Source: Luteimonas huabeiensis HB2
GTDB taxonomy: Bacteria > Pseudomonadota > Gammaproteobacteria > Xanthomonadales > Xanthomonadaceae
Direction: 5' to 3'
Length of the DNA: 64,000 nucleotides
Assembly (NCBI RefSeq): GCF_000559025.1
Contig: NZ_JAAN01000014.1
Span: forward strand, 124,001 to 188,000
This document shows positions 44,101 through 51,526 of this stretch, in pieces. The notes beneath the pieces were generated by a model. The model saw nothing but the letters and a program-made list of their open reading frames with translations. It was not told the DNA's origin and did no database searches. Position numbers and translations under genes: made by a program. The first letter of the stretch is position 1, and every line of letters starts with the position of its first letter.

Positions 44101-45282
44101 GATCAGCCCGGCGGCATAGAGGTCGGAGGCAATGCTGGCCTGGGTCGGGTCCTTAAAGCACTCTGGAGCCTGGTAGGTAGCATCCAGATCATCCACCACC
44201 TGATCGGCGATGGTAGAGGTGCGGTTCTTGCCCACCCTGGCGAAATCGAAATCGGTTACCCGGGCCTGGCCGCCCTTGGTCAGCAGAATGGCGTCCGGGG
44301 TCAGGTTGCGGTGGATCACCTCATGCCGGTGCGCATGGTCCAGGGCCGACAGCACGTCGCGCATCACTTGGAGCTTCTGATCGAAGGTCAGCGCCATCGA
44401 GACCTTGTTGATGTGCAGGCGCAGGGCCTGGCCAGGCAGATCCTCAGTGACCAGCACCACCTTGTCTTCATCGTCGGAGACGAACAGATCCTTCACCGCC
44501 AGCACATTGGCGTGGGTCGGCATGTGTGCCACGGCGCGATAGGCGTTGCTGATCTTCTTGAACTCTTCCTTGCGGGCGGCCTCGTCCTGGTACGGGTCAG
44601 CCTGGTAGACCCGCAGGCGGGCCATGCCGCCGCTCTTGCCCAACAGGTTGTGTTTGGCGCGGTACTCGGTGTAGCGGTCGGTGCCGCCCAGCTTCTCTTC
44701 CACCTGCCAGTCGCGGAACACCAGCGCCGCGCTCTTGGGCTTGGCGTTGCCGGTGATCGCCTTGGCGATCTGGGAGTGGAAGCGGGTGATGTTATCCAGC
44801 CGGTTGTCAGGAATGCGGCTCGCGTCGCGGAAGTATTTCAGGCAGTGCTTGAAGTCGGTCACGTCCGGGCTGTCGATGCCCGCCTGATCGAACACGGTGG
44901 CGTCATCGGCAGTAAGCAACACGGCGGCATGGACATGAGCCTTGCGCAGCTCGATCTGTCCGGGATTGCTATCGCGGATGAAGCTGGCCATCACCTTCGC
45001 GTGGTGACGAAGCTTCGCGAGGGGCGAGTGAAACGGTTGCCGCCCCTGCGGATACCACTTGGAGCCATACACATCGATGTTGCCCCGCGTCCCTTTGACA
45101 TCCACCAGATACACCGCGTGAGGCGCGAGGATGGCGATGTCGATCTCGAATACCTCCTGGCCTTGGCGCATCTCGAAGTTGTGGAAGATCAACCAACCAT
45201 CGGGCAGATGATCCCGAAGGAAGCCGATGGCCTGGCGTTCAGATTCGTTCGCGGGCTGCCCGATGGGTATGACTTTTGCCAT
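41125..45282 (-). CDS. mad6: Mad6-like protein: NERD domain, pseudokinase, Ser/Thr kinase and P-loop NTPase
   Basis: The product has 1385 residues. A NERD nuclease-like domain comes first (FEIDIAILAPHAVYLVDVKG, with D48 and D61-x-K63). A kinase-like domain follows (about 200-405) with HRN (324-326) for HRD and DFD (344-346) for DFG, so it is probably a pseudokinase. A second kinase (about 500-700) has the glycine loop GSGGFG (509-514), K531, HQD (623-625) and DFN (642-644), keeping the main catalytic residues except the DFG glycine. P-loop GNAGDGKT lies at 844-851, with a long C-terminal NTPase region. PglW of Pgl/BREX systems is a comparable NERD-kinase protein. It overlaps mad5 by one base and mad7 by 17. 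Confidence 0.85.
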   Translation of the reverse strand: MAKVIPIGQPANESERQAIGFLRDHLPDGWLIFHNFEMRQGQEVFEIDIAILAPHAVYLVDVKGTRGNIDVYGSKWYPQGRQPFHSPLAKLRHHAKVMASFIRDSNPGQIELRKAHVHAAVLLTADDATVFDQAGIDSPDVTDFKHCLKYFRDASRIPDNRLDNITRFHSQIAKAITGNAKPKSAALVFRDWQVEEKLGGTDRYTEYRAKHNLLGKSGGMARLRVYQADPYQDEAARKEEFKKISNAYRAVAHMPTHANVLAVKDLFVSDDEDKVVLVTEDLPGQALRLHINKVSMALTFDQKLQVMRDVLSALDHAHRHEVIHRNLTPDAILLTKGGQARVTDFDFARVGKNRTSTIADQVVDDLDATYQAPECFKDPTQASIASDLYAAGLIFFELLTGELPFESVDQMMEADGKFPIKPSEHKPDLPKGIDEWLQKFCEFDPEERHTSAAIARKALDDLILPEAKNDSGPDVSGPAVVVPQLPDNLMNLPQDFILADRFRIQKKLGSGGFGVAYKVFDSLGDVVRVIKLVTKDRRSVYERLRREYKTLTNLPEHPHVVKVIWADRMADAKQTPYIVFEYVEGLDVSDLIDAEALSLDDAVRIVREAAEGLAHLHKHGVYHQDVKPSNLLWTDKGVRIIDFNVAVSENDEVQGGGGTRRYLPPDYDYSSEPDASDRMDRDLYALGISFYECLTGKYPFDDPTPPIKTQPRDPKQFKGCADLSSSLVNVLAKMIAPERKDRFASAEEFLIALAEVKRLRSVLTTGEIGAGPKVVSKLGFEPTKPNTNPFVTHLLTLYSQSQVSNAGTRGLDEVGKATYVSTYLDEKLKPALLKGEFRLVIISGNAGDGKTAFIQQFEAFAESKGAQIQRGANGAVFQLKGHTYQSNYDGSQDEGDERNDAVLQKFFAPFAGKDASGWPENQTRLIAINEGRLVDFFLEHEEEFPLLAKQIQQGLAGAAPEGGIAVINLNLRSVVAEPEEGQPSILERLIARMTQQEYWQACDKCDLKGKCYAYHNARTFQDPVAGPKVIERLKMLYTITHLRGRLHITMRDLRSALAFMLVGTQDCDGIHHLYQNGGEETQNRILDGFYFNSWLGGAEGSNDRLIALLREIDVAEVSNPDLDRELGFLNPKTKAMSRFSFAERAGYDDELVATLFRNLPRDYSSKNRDRLIAKHRNYLSHMRRRHFFERRDTGWKEMLPYGSIDPFLDAIEQPGAKSADEVTAILRAINRGEGLSDPARLGNQLALRVRQVDKGTIRSYRLFDGDHFTLRTEQETAAHPFLECLSQALVLLYDSGDGHKASLRINLDIYEMLMRLNNGYRPSIEEQEGFLLSLAVFKNLLSAALYQEVLLTENGLRFYQINRKEDGVLALGVSEKGAEYHVNQG

Positions 45283-46676
45283 TAGCGAGCCCCCTCCTCA
45301 ATGGTGCGCTCGACGAGGGAACGGGCTTCGTCTTCGAACCTTATGGCCTCATCGCGGGCCTCATAAGCCTCCATGACCAAGTCATGGCACTTCTTGCGGA
45401 CCGCCTGTTCTGGGTAAGGGATCGGTAAAGACGGCAAAACTGCATAGTGAAAATCTTGGAGTTTGCTTCCTGTCGAGGCGGAGCGAAGCATACGGAATGC
45501 CGTTTCTGAACGCATAAATGCAAACAGCGCCCCCCGTTCGATCTGCGACTCGTCGGCAATGACTCGTAGGAAGTGCTCCGAATAGGCCCTCTCCAGCGTA
45601 CTTCCAGTTATAAACTCGGCACGGCAGAATAGCTCTCCCTCACCAAGCGTTCCTTGAGCGGCCACCAGAATCGTTCCATCGGAAACGAGAACTTCCTCGC
45701 GAACGGATGCTTTAGAAATCCAGCGACCTTCTGGTCGCAGCCAAAAAATTTGTTTCTGGCCAACCAGTTGATACGAGTGTTCTGGAGCTGCATCAATTCG
45801 CTTGAATATATTGCCCCGGCGCAATGTTCCTTCAAGGCATAATTCGCCAAGCAACTTATGCTGTCCTTCTTTAATTTGCGAGCAAAGCCGCTCGAATCGA
45901 GGATTAAAGTTTAAAGCCCGCAAAGACTTCGAACTTACAGGGGTGGCAAATCCAAGATCGCTACCCCACGAGTGCCACTCCGTTGGATTAATATCTGAAA
46001 GCCCAACAGAATCAAAATAGAGTTCCGTAGCTTCGTTAAGCTTTGCTTGACTGTTACTAAGAAGGCTTCCAGAGCGCTGGATTAACCGGTCTGCAACAGA
46101 CTCTACTTCTCCTAATCGTGGCACAGGCAAGTTGCTAACATGGTGTGGTTCTATACTTTGAATTATCGAGCCGTAAGTGCCAGAGACAACAAGAGGAATT
46201 CCAAAGCGAGATGACAGATAAGCAAAGATGTAGCCTTCTGGCACTTTATTCGCGTCGGGAACTATCCGCATTACGTGCTCAGAGCAGGCCATGCCATCCA
46301 TGCTCTCGCGAGCAAACGCCATCCTCCCTGTCGTACCTGAACGAGTAATCAGCGTCCAGCCTTTCCGTATGGTGAACTGTGGGTTTCTGTTTACCTGCTT
46401 CTTGGAAAGCAGGGGTTGGTACGTGAGGTCGAAAGCCAAAATATCTGTGCTTCCCATAAAGGGAACACCATGCTGAGCATCCAGAACATACTGTCTGCCC
46501 TCTCTGCCTGCATGAAATATGTCTTTTGTAAGGCTCTCAAGTGGTTCTACGCTGAACTGCCTCATTAGTTCGGCAGCTTCTATAGCGCCAGACATATAAG
46601 GCCCGCAGTCCAAGCGACGGCCATTGTGCTCCAGCCAAGAACTTGGCACAGCTTTTACCTGGAATTTTCTGCTCAT
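45282..46676 (-). CDS. mad5: Mad5-like DNA-specificity subunit (HsdS-like)
   Basis: This 464-residue protein is organised as two target-recognition halves, each followed by a helical conserved region: SVEPLESLTKDIF... to VADRLIQRSGSLLSNSQAKLNEATELYFDSVG, then LLGELCLEGTLRRGNIF... to AVRKKCHDLVMEAYEARDEAIRFEDEARSLVERTI. The LPVPRLGEVESVADRL and LPSLPIPYPEQAVRKK segments are typical HsdS ends of each recognition domain. It should give sequence specificity to the two methyltransferases. The central part is markedly A+T-rich (25/60 G+C in the line from 46141), as often seen for exchanged recognition domains. It overlaps mad4 by four bases and mad6 by one. Confidence 0.85.
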   Translation of the reverse strand: MSRKFQVKAVPSSWLEHNGRRLDCGPYMSGAIEAAELMRQFSVEPLESLTKDIFHAGREGRQYVLDAQHGVPFMGSTDILAFDLTYQPLLSKKQVNRNPQFTIRKGWTLITRSGTTGRMAFARESMDGMACSEHVMRIVPDANKVPEGYIFAYLSSRFGIPLVVSGTYGSIIQSIEPHHVSNLPVPRLGEVESVADRLIQRSGSLLSNSQAKLNEATELYFDSVGLSDINPTEWHSWGSDLGFATPVSSKSLRALNFNPRFERLCSQIKEGQHKLLGELCLEGTLRRGNIFKRIDAAPEHSYQLVGQKQIFWLRPEGRWISKASVREEVLVSDGTILVAAQGTLGEGELFCRAEFITGSTLERAYSEHFLRVIADESQIERGALFAFMRSETAFRMLRSASTGSKLQDFHYAVLPSLPIPYPEQAVRKKCHDLVMEAYEARDEAIRFEDEARSLVERTIEEGAR

Positions 46677-48691
46677 AACGTCACCTCGCCGGTTGCGCGG
46701 AATTCCTTGTATTTCTCTGCCACCAGCGGCAGCTCGTCATGAACGCGGCGGTTGCGACGTGTGGTCCGGCGGATTTCTACTTCACCACCTTCTCGAACCC
46801 GCTCGATCACTTCCTCATCGAAAACCAGTTCCTCTCCATCGGGGGCTCGCTGGAACAGGAGATTGCCCCGGGCGTCGACACCAGCCCGGTCCACCACGGC
46901 CATGAAGACCTTGTATTCCGGGTGTTCGGTATTGATGAGCTCTTCCTGGCTGCGGCGGCGCAGTACCAGGAGACTGGGCAAGGCGGGCGTCAGGCCATAT
47001 TCCTTCACCGTGACCTTGAACGGCTCCACCGGCAGGTCAACCGAGGCCAGGACCTCGCAGTGGCGCAGAATCCACCAGCGCACGTGCTCATCGCCCGGAT
47101 TGCCCAGCAAACCATCGGGCAACAGGATGCCCACGCGGCCGGTGCCAGGCTTCACCCATTGCAGGGCGCGTTCGATAAATAGCACCTCGGGCGGCACACC
47201 GCCGATGTTTAGATTGCCGGTGTTGCGGAATCCACCTTCTTCGTCGCGCTCCCAGTTGTTGCCCAGGTCGTAGCGCTCCAGGATGGAGGTGTCGCTGACC
47301 GTGTCTTGTGTCGAGAACCAGGGGTTGAGCAGAACCATATCCATGCTGCCTAGCGGCATGGCCGGGCGAGCGGCCTCAATGCCATCCAGATCGCCGTCCG
47401 GGAAGGTGCGAGCATCGATGCGGAACACACGACCGGGATTGCCGGTGGTGAACAGCAGGTTCATGCGGCTGGCCACGGCCAGGAAGGGATCAATGTCGCA
47501 GCCGAGGGCATTGCTGGCCGCCCAGGCGGCGGTTTCGTTTTGCGCCTGGCGGATCTGTTCGTTGGTGGCCTCTTCAGGCGTCGTGCCCACGGCCGCCAGC
47601 TTTTTCCTGAAGATGTGCGCAGCGGTCATGGCCAGGAAGGTGCCGGTGCCGCTGGAGCAGTCCATGATGCGTTCGCCGGGTTGCGGGTCGAGCATCTCCA
47701 CCGCCATTTCGGCCACGTTGAGCGGCGTAGGGTAGCGGCCCTCGCGGCCGTCCATCACGCTGCGGGCAACCGCACGGAAGGCCTCGGTACGGTAACGTGG
47801 CTGGGTTTCGCTCAGTGAGTAACGGGCCAGCTCCATGACCACGCGGGCGGTCTCGTGGGGTTCCAGCGTCAGATCCCAGCCACGGGTCAGCAGGTTCGGT
47901 TGCCAGGCCTTGGCGGCGGCAATGGATTCGGTGATGCGCTGGGCAATGGCCTGTTGGCCCGCCTCGGTGAAAGGCTCGTCACCCCTGATCCAGAACTTGC
48001 GCCCACCGGTGGGCAGGGTCTCGTCATGGATCTTGGCCAGCATCAGCACGGCCAACTGCTTGAAGGAATCCTTGTGATCGAGACCAAGATTCCGGTTCAG
48101 ATATTGACGGCAGCGCATCAGGGCGTCTTCCAGATCTTCCGCTTCGGCGCTGACCTGAATGACACCGCCGGTGCGATCGAGATCGGAGGTGCGTTCGCCC
48201 GGAACCGGCCAGACACCCAGCGGTTTGGGCCGGACTTCAAAACGGGTGCGCTCGACCTGGAACAGGAACTCTTCTTGACCGTTGGTCCACATGCCCAGCG
48301 TCGCGCCCGGGATCAGTTCCAGCAGCTCCTTGAGCTCGCGCAGGTCGGCGTCGGCCTCGGCAATGGAGCGGAGCTTGTCTCGCTTTTTCTGATTTTTGCA
48401 GACGATGATCCGCTGCAGGTTGTCGTTATTGTGCTCGGCATCGGGGCGGAAAATCGCGATGTCGATGCGCTTGCGCCCCTGGCCGGGGATCTGCGGGTTG
48501 TAGTTGACCTCCAGATCGTTTCGGTCAAAGCCATAGCTCTCGATGAGCTGGCGCAGAACTTTCTGCACCAGCAGCTTCTTGGCCGAGGCGCTTTCCTTGT
48601 TGCCGGTCAGGATGTCGATGAAAAAGTTATCCGGGCCGCTCTCTTCGGCAGCATCCTGCGGGGTCTCGATGATGTCGTCTTGATCGCTCAC
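46673..48691 (-). CDS. mad4: Mad4-like HsdM-type methyltransferase with altered catalytic motif
   Basis: The product has 672 residues. Residues about 40-145 resemble the HsdR N-terminal domain (LLVQKVLRQLIESYGF, RKRIDIAIF), but the expected E-x-K strand reads IIVCKNQK, so nuclease residues appear lost. The methyltransferase part has motif X-like GRYPTPLNVAEMAVEML (318-334), motif I DCSSGTGTF (344-352) and motif IV NPWF (456-459). Active gamma-class N6-adenine enzymes have [ND]PP[FY]; the second proline is tryptophan here, so activity is uncertain. It is a diverged paralogue of the upstream mad3, sharing the N-terminal domain and overall layout, and overlaps mad3 and mad5 by four bases each. 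Confidence 0.85.
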   Translation of the reverse strand: MSDQDDIIETPQDAAEESGPDNFFIDILTGNKESASAKKLLVQKVLRQLIESYGFDRNDLEVNYNPQIPGQGRKRIDIAIFRPDAEHNNDNLQRIIVCKNQKKRDKLRSIAEADADLRELKELLELIPGATLGMWTNGQEEFLFQVERTRFEVRPKPLGVWPVPGERTSDLDRTGGVIQVSAEAEDLEDALMRCRQYLNRNLGLDHKDSFKQLAVLMLAKIHDETLPTGGRKFWIRGDEPFTEAGQQAIAQRITESIAAAKAWQPNLLTRGWDLTLEPHETARVVMELARYSLSETQPRYRTEAFRAVARSVMDGREGRYPTPLNVAEMAVEMLDPQPGERIMDCSSGTGTFLAMTAAHIFRKKLAAVGTTPEEATNEQIRQAQNETAAWAASNALGCDIDPFLAVASRMNLLFTTGNPGRVFRIDARTFPDGDLDGIEAARPAMPLGSMDMVLLNPWFSTQDTVSDTSILERYDLGNNWERDEEGGFRNTGNLNIGGVPPEVLFIERALQWVKPGTGRVGILLPDGLLGNPGDEHVRWWILRHCEVLASVDLPVEPFKVTVKEYGLTPALPSLLVLRRRSQEELINTEHPEYKVFMAVVDRAGVDARGNLLFQRAPDGEELVFDEEVIERVREGGEVEIRRTTRRNRRVHDELPLVAEKYKEFRATGEVTL

Positions 48692-50691
48692 CCGTTCTGC
48701 TCCTTGAGAAATTCGCGGTACTTCTCAGCGATGACCGGCAGATCGTTGTCCTCGATCTTTTCACTGCGGGTCAGGGTCCGTTCCACGAAGCGCCCGCCGA
48801 TACGGATGCGCTCGATATGCTGCTTGGGCTCGACAATCTCTTCGCCGTCCGGGGTGCGCTTGTAGAGTTTGTTACCACGGCGGTCGAAGCCAACCTTGTC
48901 GGCAACGGCCATGAAGACTGGGTATTCCTCGGCACGACCTAGGGCCTCGCGATGCTTCTCCTGGTCGTCCTTGCGGCGCAGGAACAGCAAGCTGGTGAGG
49001 ATGTTGACGTTGGCTTCGGCAATGAAGGCTTCTACCGGCAGGTCGACGGAAGCAAGCACCTGCGTTTCGCGCATGATCCACCAGCGGATGTATTCCGCGG
49101 CCGGATTGCCAAGAACTCCGTCGGGAAGAACGATGCCCATGCGGCCGGTTCCCGGCTTGAGCCACTTGATGCAGCGCTCGATAAAGAGAATTTCGGGGGC
49201 AACGCTGCCCTTGAGGACGCCGGTGTTGCGGAACCCGCCTTCGCCGTCCGGCTCCCAGCCATGAGCCAGCTCGTACTGCTCCAGAATGTGCTTGTCCGTA
49301 ATCGGGATGTCGGAGCCGAAGGGAGGGTTGGTGGCGATGATATCCACCGACGCCAGCGGGATCTCCTTCTTGACGCTGGGCAGGTCGGCTAGATGCCCCA
49401 GCGGAAACTCCAATGAGTTGATGTTGTAGATATGTCCACGGCCATCGCCCGCCAGCACCATGTTCATCTGAGCGGCGCGGATCAGGAACGGGTCGAAGTC
49501 GGTGCCGAAGACATTGGCGGCGGCATACTCTTTCAGCCGTTCGTGGATGTTCAGGAACTCGGTGGTGTTCTCGTTTCCGGCCTGGATGTTTTGCTCTTCG
49601 CGGAACTTCTTCAGCATGTGCCCCAGGGTCGCGACCAAGAAGCCGCCGGTGCCACAGGCCGGGTCCAGCAGAGTCTCGGTCTCTTTGGGGTCGAGCATCT
49701 CAATGACCAGCTTCACGACGCCTCTAGGAGTGAAATACTGGCCCCGGTCGCCACGCAGGTTAACGCCAACTAGCTCCTGGTAGGCCACGCCCTTGGCATC
49801 GACGTCAGTTCGGGTGAAGTCGTACTTGGCCAGTTCCGAAACGATAAAGGCCAGCGCCCGGTCGGAGAGAGTGATCTCCTCGTTGCCTCGGAAAATATTC
49901 TTGTACTGCTTCTTGACCTCGGTGAAGAGCTCCTCGATCCGGACGCGGATGGCTTTGCGCCCTTGTGGCTCGAACTGCTCCTTGGGTCCAGCCCAGAAAC
50001 GGCGCTGCCAGGCCTGCCGCTGCTTGGCACGCAGGTTCTCGTCGTGCATCTTGCAGAATATTAGGTACAGGAATTGCCAGAAGGCGGCGTCCTTGGGCAT
50101 GCCCTCGTTGCCATGAATGAAGTTGTGGCAACGCCGGAAGGTGATCTTCAGCATCTCGTTGTCGGCGACACGGGTATGGGCATCGGAGATGACCTCCTTA
50201 GTGCCGACCGACTCTTCGGCCATCGGCCAGTCGCCGATGGGGTTGCACTTGGTTTCGAAGCGCTTTTGCTCTTTCTCGACAAAGAAGAACTCCAGGCCGT
50301 TGGTCCACAAGCCGTACTGAACGGCATCGACCTCGCGCATGATGGTTTCGATCTCTTCGAGGTCTTTGGCGGCCTGCTCGTAATCGCGGATGCGCATGGC
50401 ATTTTTGCCGACGTTCGGTTCTTGGCGGCAAATCACTGCGCGGCTGAGATTCTCAATTGTGTGGTCCTTGCCGTGGTGGAAGATGGCCACATCCACCTTC
50501 TTGCGCCCGCCAATGGAGAAATCCAACTCCATGTCTTCCGGAGAGAATCCGTATTCATGGATCAGGGCACGAACTACCCGCTGCCGAACGAGCTCTTTCT
50601 TCGTTTCCTTGATCTGTCTGCCGGAAACGTAGTCGAGCGTGTATCCAGCTGGGATGGTGTTCTCGGCCTGCTTGTTCTTCTTTCTGCTCAT
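48688..50691 (-). CDS. mad3: Mad3-like HsdM-type N6-adenine DNA methyltransferase
   Basis: The product has 667 residues. The N-terminal 140 residues again resemble the HsdR N-terminal domain (RQRVVRALIHEYGF, GRKKVDVAIF), with AVICRQEP in place of the E-x-K strand. The methyltransferase domain is canonical: GQYFTPRGVVKLVIEML (317-333), SAM motif I DPACGTGGF (343-351) and catalytic NPPF (455-458), with LASVDLPVEAF near the end. It should methylate adenine at sites chosen by Mad5 and mark self DNA. The start at 50691 (MSRKKNKQ) is preferred because GGAG lies seven bases before it; the frame extends 57 bases upstream into the HTH gene. Confidence 0.9.
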   Translation of the reverse strand: MSRKKNKQAENTIPAGYTLDYVSGRQIKETKKELVRQRVVRALIHEYGFSPEDMELDFSIGGRKKVDVAIFHHGKDHTIENLSRAVICRQEPNVGKNAMRIRDYEQAAKDLEEIETIMREVDAVQYGLWTNGLEFFFVEKEQKRFETKCNPIGDWPMAEESVGTKEVISDAHTRVADNEMLKITFRRCHNFIHGNEGMPKDAAFWQFLYLIFCKMHDENLRAKQRQAWQRRFWAGPKEQFEPQGRKAIRVRIEELFTEVKKQYKNIFRGNEEITLSDRALAFIVSELAKYDFTRTDVDAKGVAYQELVGVNLRGDRGQYFTPRGVVKLVIEMLDPKETETLLDPACGTGGFLVATLGHMLKKFREEQNIQAGNENTTEFLNIHERLKEYAAANVFGTDFDPFLIRAAQMNMVLAGDGRGHIYNINSLEFPLGHLADLPSVKKEIPLASVDIIATNPPFGSDIPITDKHILEQYELAHGWEPDGEGGFRNTGVLKGSVAPEILFIERCIKWLKPGTGRMGIVLPDGVLGNPAAEYIRWWIMRETQVLASVDLPVEAFIAEANVNILTSLLFLRRKDDQEKHREALGRAEEYPVFMAVADKVGFDRRGNKLYKRTPDGEEIVEPKQHIERIRIGGRFVERTLTRSEKIEDNDLPVIAEKYREFLKEQNG

Positions 50692-50719
50692 ATAAAAACT
50701 CCGCTCACCGAGGCTGGGG

Positions 50720-50926
50720 TCATTTCTGGTCTTCCTCGCCGAAATCATGGGTTGTGTGTTTCTGCTGCTCTATCCATGTATCGATGTCCTTTCGGGCGAA
50801 TCGCCACTGACCTCGCACCTTGAACGCAGGTAGTTCTCCAGCCTGGGCCATGGAGTAGACCGTCTTCTCGCCGACCTTTAAGAGCGTGGCGACCTCTTTA
50901 ACCGTGAACACTTCTTCCCCAAGCAT
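50720..50926 (-). CDS. Excisionase-like helix-turn-helix protein (first gene of the MADS operon)
   Basis: This 68-residue DNA-binding protein has FTVKEVATLLKVGEKTVYSMAQAGELPAFKVRGQWRFARKDIDTWI, the MerR/excisionase-type helix-turn-helix (HTH_17) with its wing. The start at 50926 is preferred over 51013 because AGGAG lies seven bases upstream and the domain begins at once. It leads the seven-gene minus-strand operon, 28 bases before mad3, and would correspond to mad1 or mad2. It is more likely an operon regulator than a recombination factor, since no integrase is near. Confidence 0.8.
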   Translation of the reverse strand: MLGEEVFTVKEVATLLKVGEKTVYSMAQAGELPAFKVRGQWRFARKDIDTWIEQQKHTTHDFGEEDQK

Positions 50927-51035
50927 CTGTTCGCTCCTGAAAAGTGACGACGTGGGCAGATTGGCCGGCATGGTCCTGGCCCAAGATCGGCAGGAAAGAG
51001 CAAACTTTACCAAACAATGGAGTAGTCTACTAAGC

Positions 51036-51063
51036 GTGTTAAGTGTTGCACAACACTAAACAC
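51036..51063. promoter_or_regulatory. 28-bp interrupted inverted repeat between the divergent MADS regulators
   Basis: The sequence pairs as GTGTT-a-AGTGTTG, centre CA, then CAACACT-a-AACAC. Twelve of 13 positions on each arm are complementary, the exception being an A-A mismatch. Each arm contains two GTGTT-like half-sites, so the element reads as two nested operators. It lies 20 bases before the XRE start at 51083 and 110 bases before the HTH gene start at 50926. A GTAGTCTAC palindrome precedes it at 51022-51030. Binding by the XRE protein is the natural inference. Confidence 0.55.
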
Positions 51064-51082
51064 CTGAGGTAGGATGCGCGGT

Positions 51083-51433
51083 ATGAGTAGCTTTGGAGAG
51101 ACGATTCGCGACCTTCGGGTGGCACAGAGCCTTGGCTTACGCGAGGCGGCAGGCTTAGTCGGCATTTCGCCGGCCTACTTGAGCCGTATCGAGCGTGGTA
51201 AGGAGTCTCCGCCTAGGCCTGAGGTCATCAAAGCTCTAGCGAAGGTGCTGGCGGCAGATCCCGACGTGTTGTTCCGCCTATCGCCTTCGACTGACCCTGA
51301 AGTCGTCGACTACTTGCACACGCAGCCTGAAGCGATGGCTTTAGTGCGATACCTCAAGGAGGCGTCATTGCCCGCAGAGGACGTCGCAAAGTTGTTGGAG
51401 CTTGCCGAGTCGCTGTCTCGCCCTACCAAGTAG
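51083..51433 (+). CDS. XRE family helix-turn-helix regulator of the MADS locus
   Basis: This 116-residue protein has SSFGETIRDLRVAQSLGLREAAGLVGISPAYLSRIERGKESPP, a standard XRE/Cro helix-turn-helix, and a helical C-terminal region (EAMALVRYLKEASLPAEDVAKLLELAESL) probably for dimerisation. The ATG at 51083 is favoured over 51074 because GGTAGG lies at a better distance. It is divergent from the MADS operon with an inverted repeat between, and would complete the eight-gene set as mad1 or mad2. It probably represses the operon and itself. It is followed on the same strand, 93 bases later, by gajA. Confidence 0.85.
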   Translation: MSSFGETIRDLRVAQSLGLREAAGLVGISPAYLSRIERGKESPPRPEVIKALAKVLAADPDVLFRLSPSTDPEVVDYLHTQPEAMALVRYLKEASLPAEDVAKLLELAESLSRPTK

Positions 51434-51526
51434 AGAACTGGGCAGGAGGCCTGCAGCAGGCGGCCCGAGTGGATAGTGAGGTGTTGCGATTTCAGTGGGA
51501 GCGGCTTCAATGCGCGGGGGATACGC

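Noticed and set aside
43936-45285. A 449-codon plus-strand frame opposite the kinase/NERD gene
   Set aside because: It is antisense to the conserved NERD and kinase motifs and shows no family signature.
50720-50926. Excisionase-like protein as evidence for an integrase module at this place
   Set aside because: No integrase, att-like repeat or tRNA is near; it leads the methyltransferase operon and is more likely a regulator.
34042-51433. Reading the defence operon as type I restriction-modification, BREX or DISARM
   Set aside because: There is no HsdR motor nuclease, no PglZ/BrxC and no DrmA/DrmB/DrmC. The two methyltransferases, one specificity subunit, kinase and HerA-type ATPase fit MADS better.
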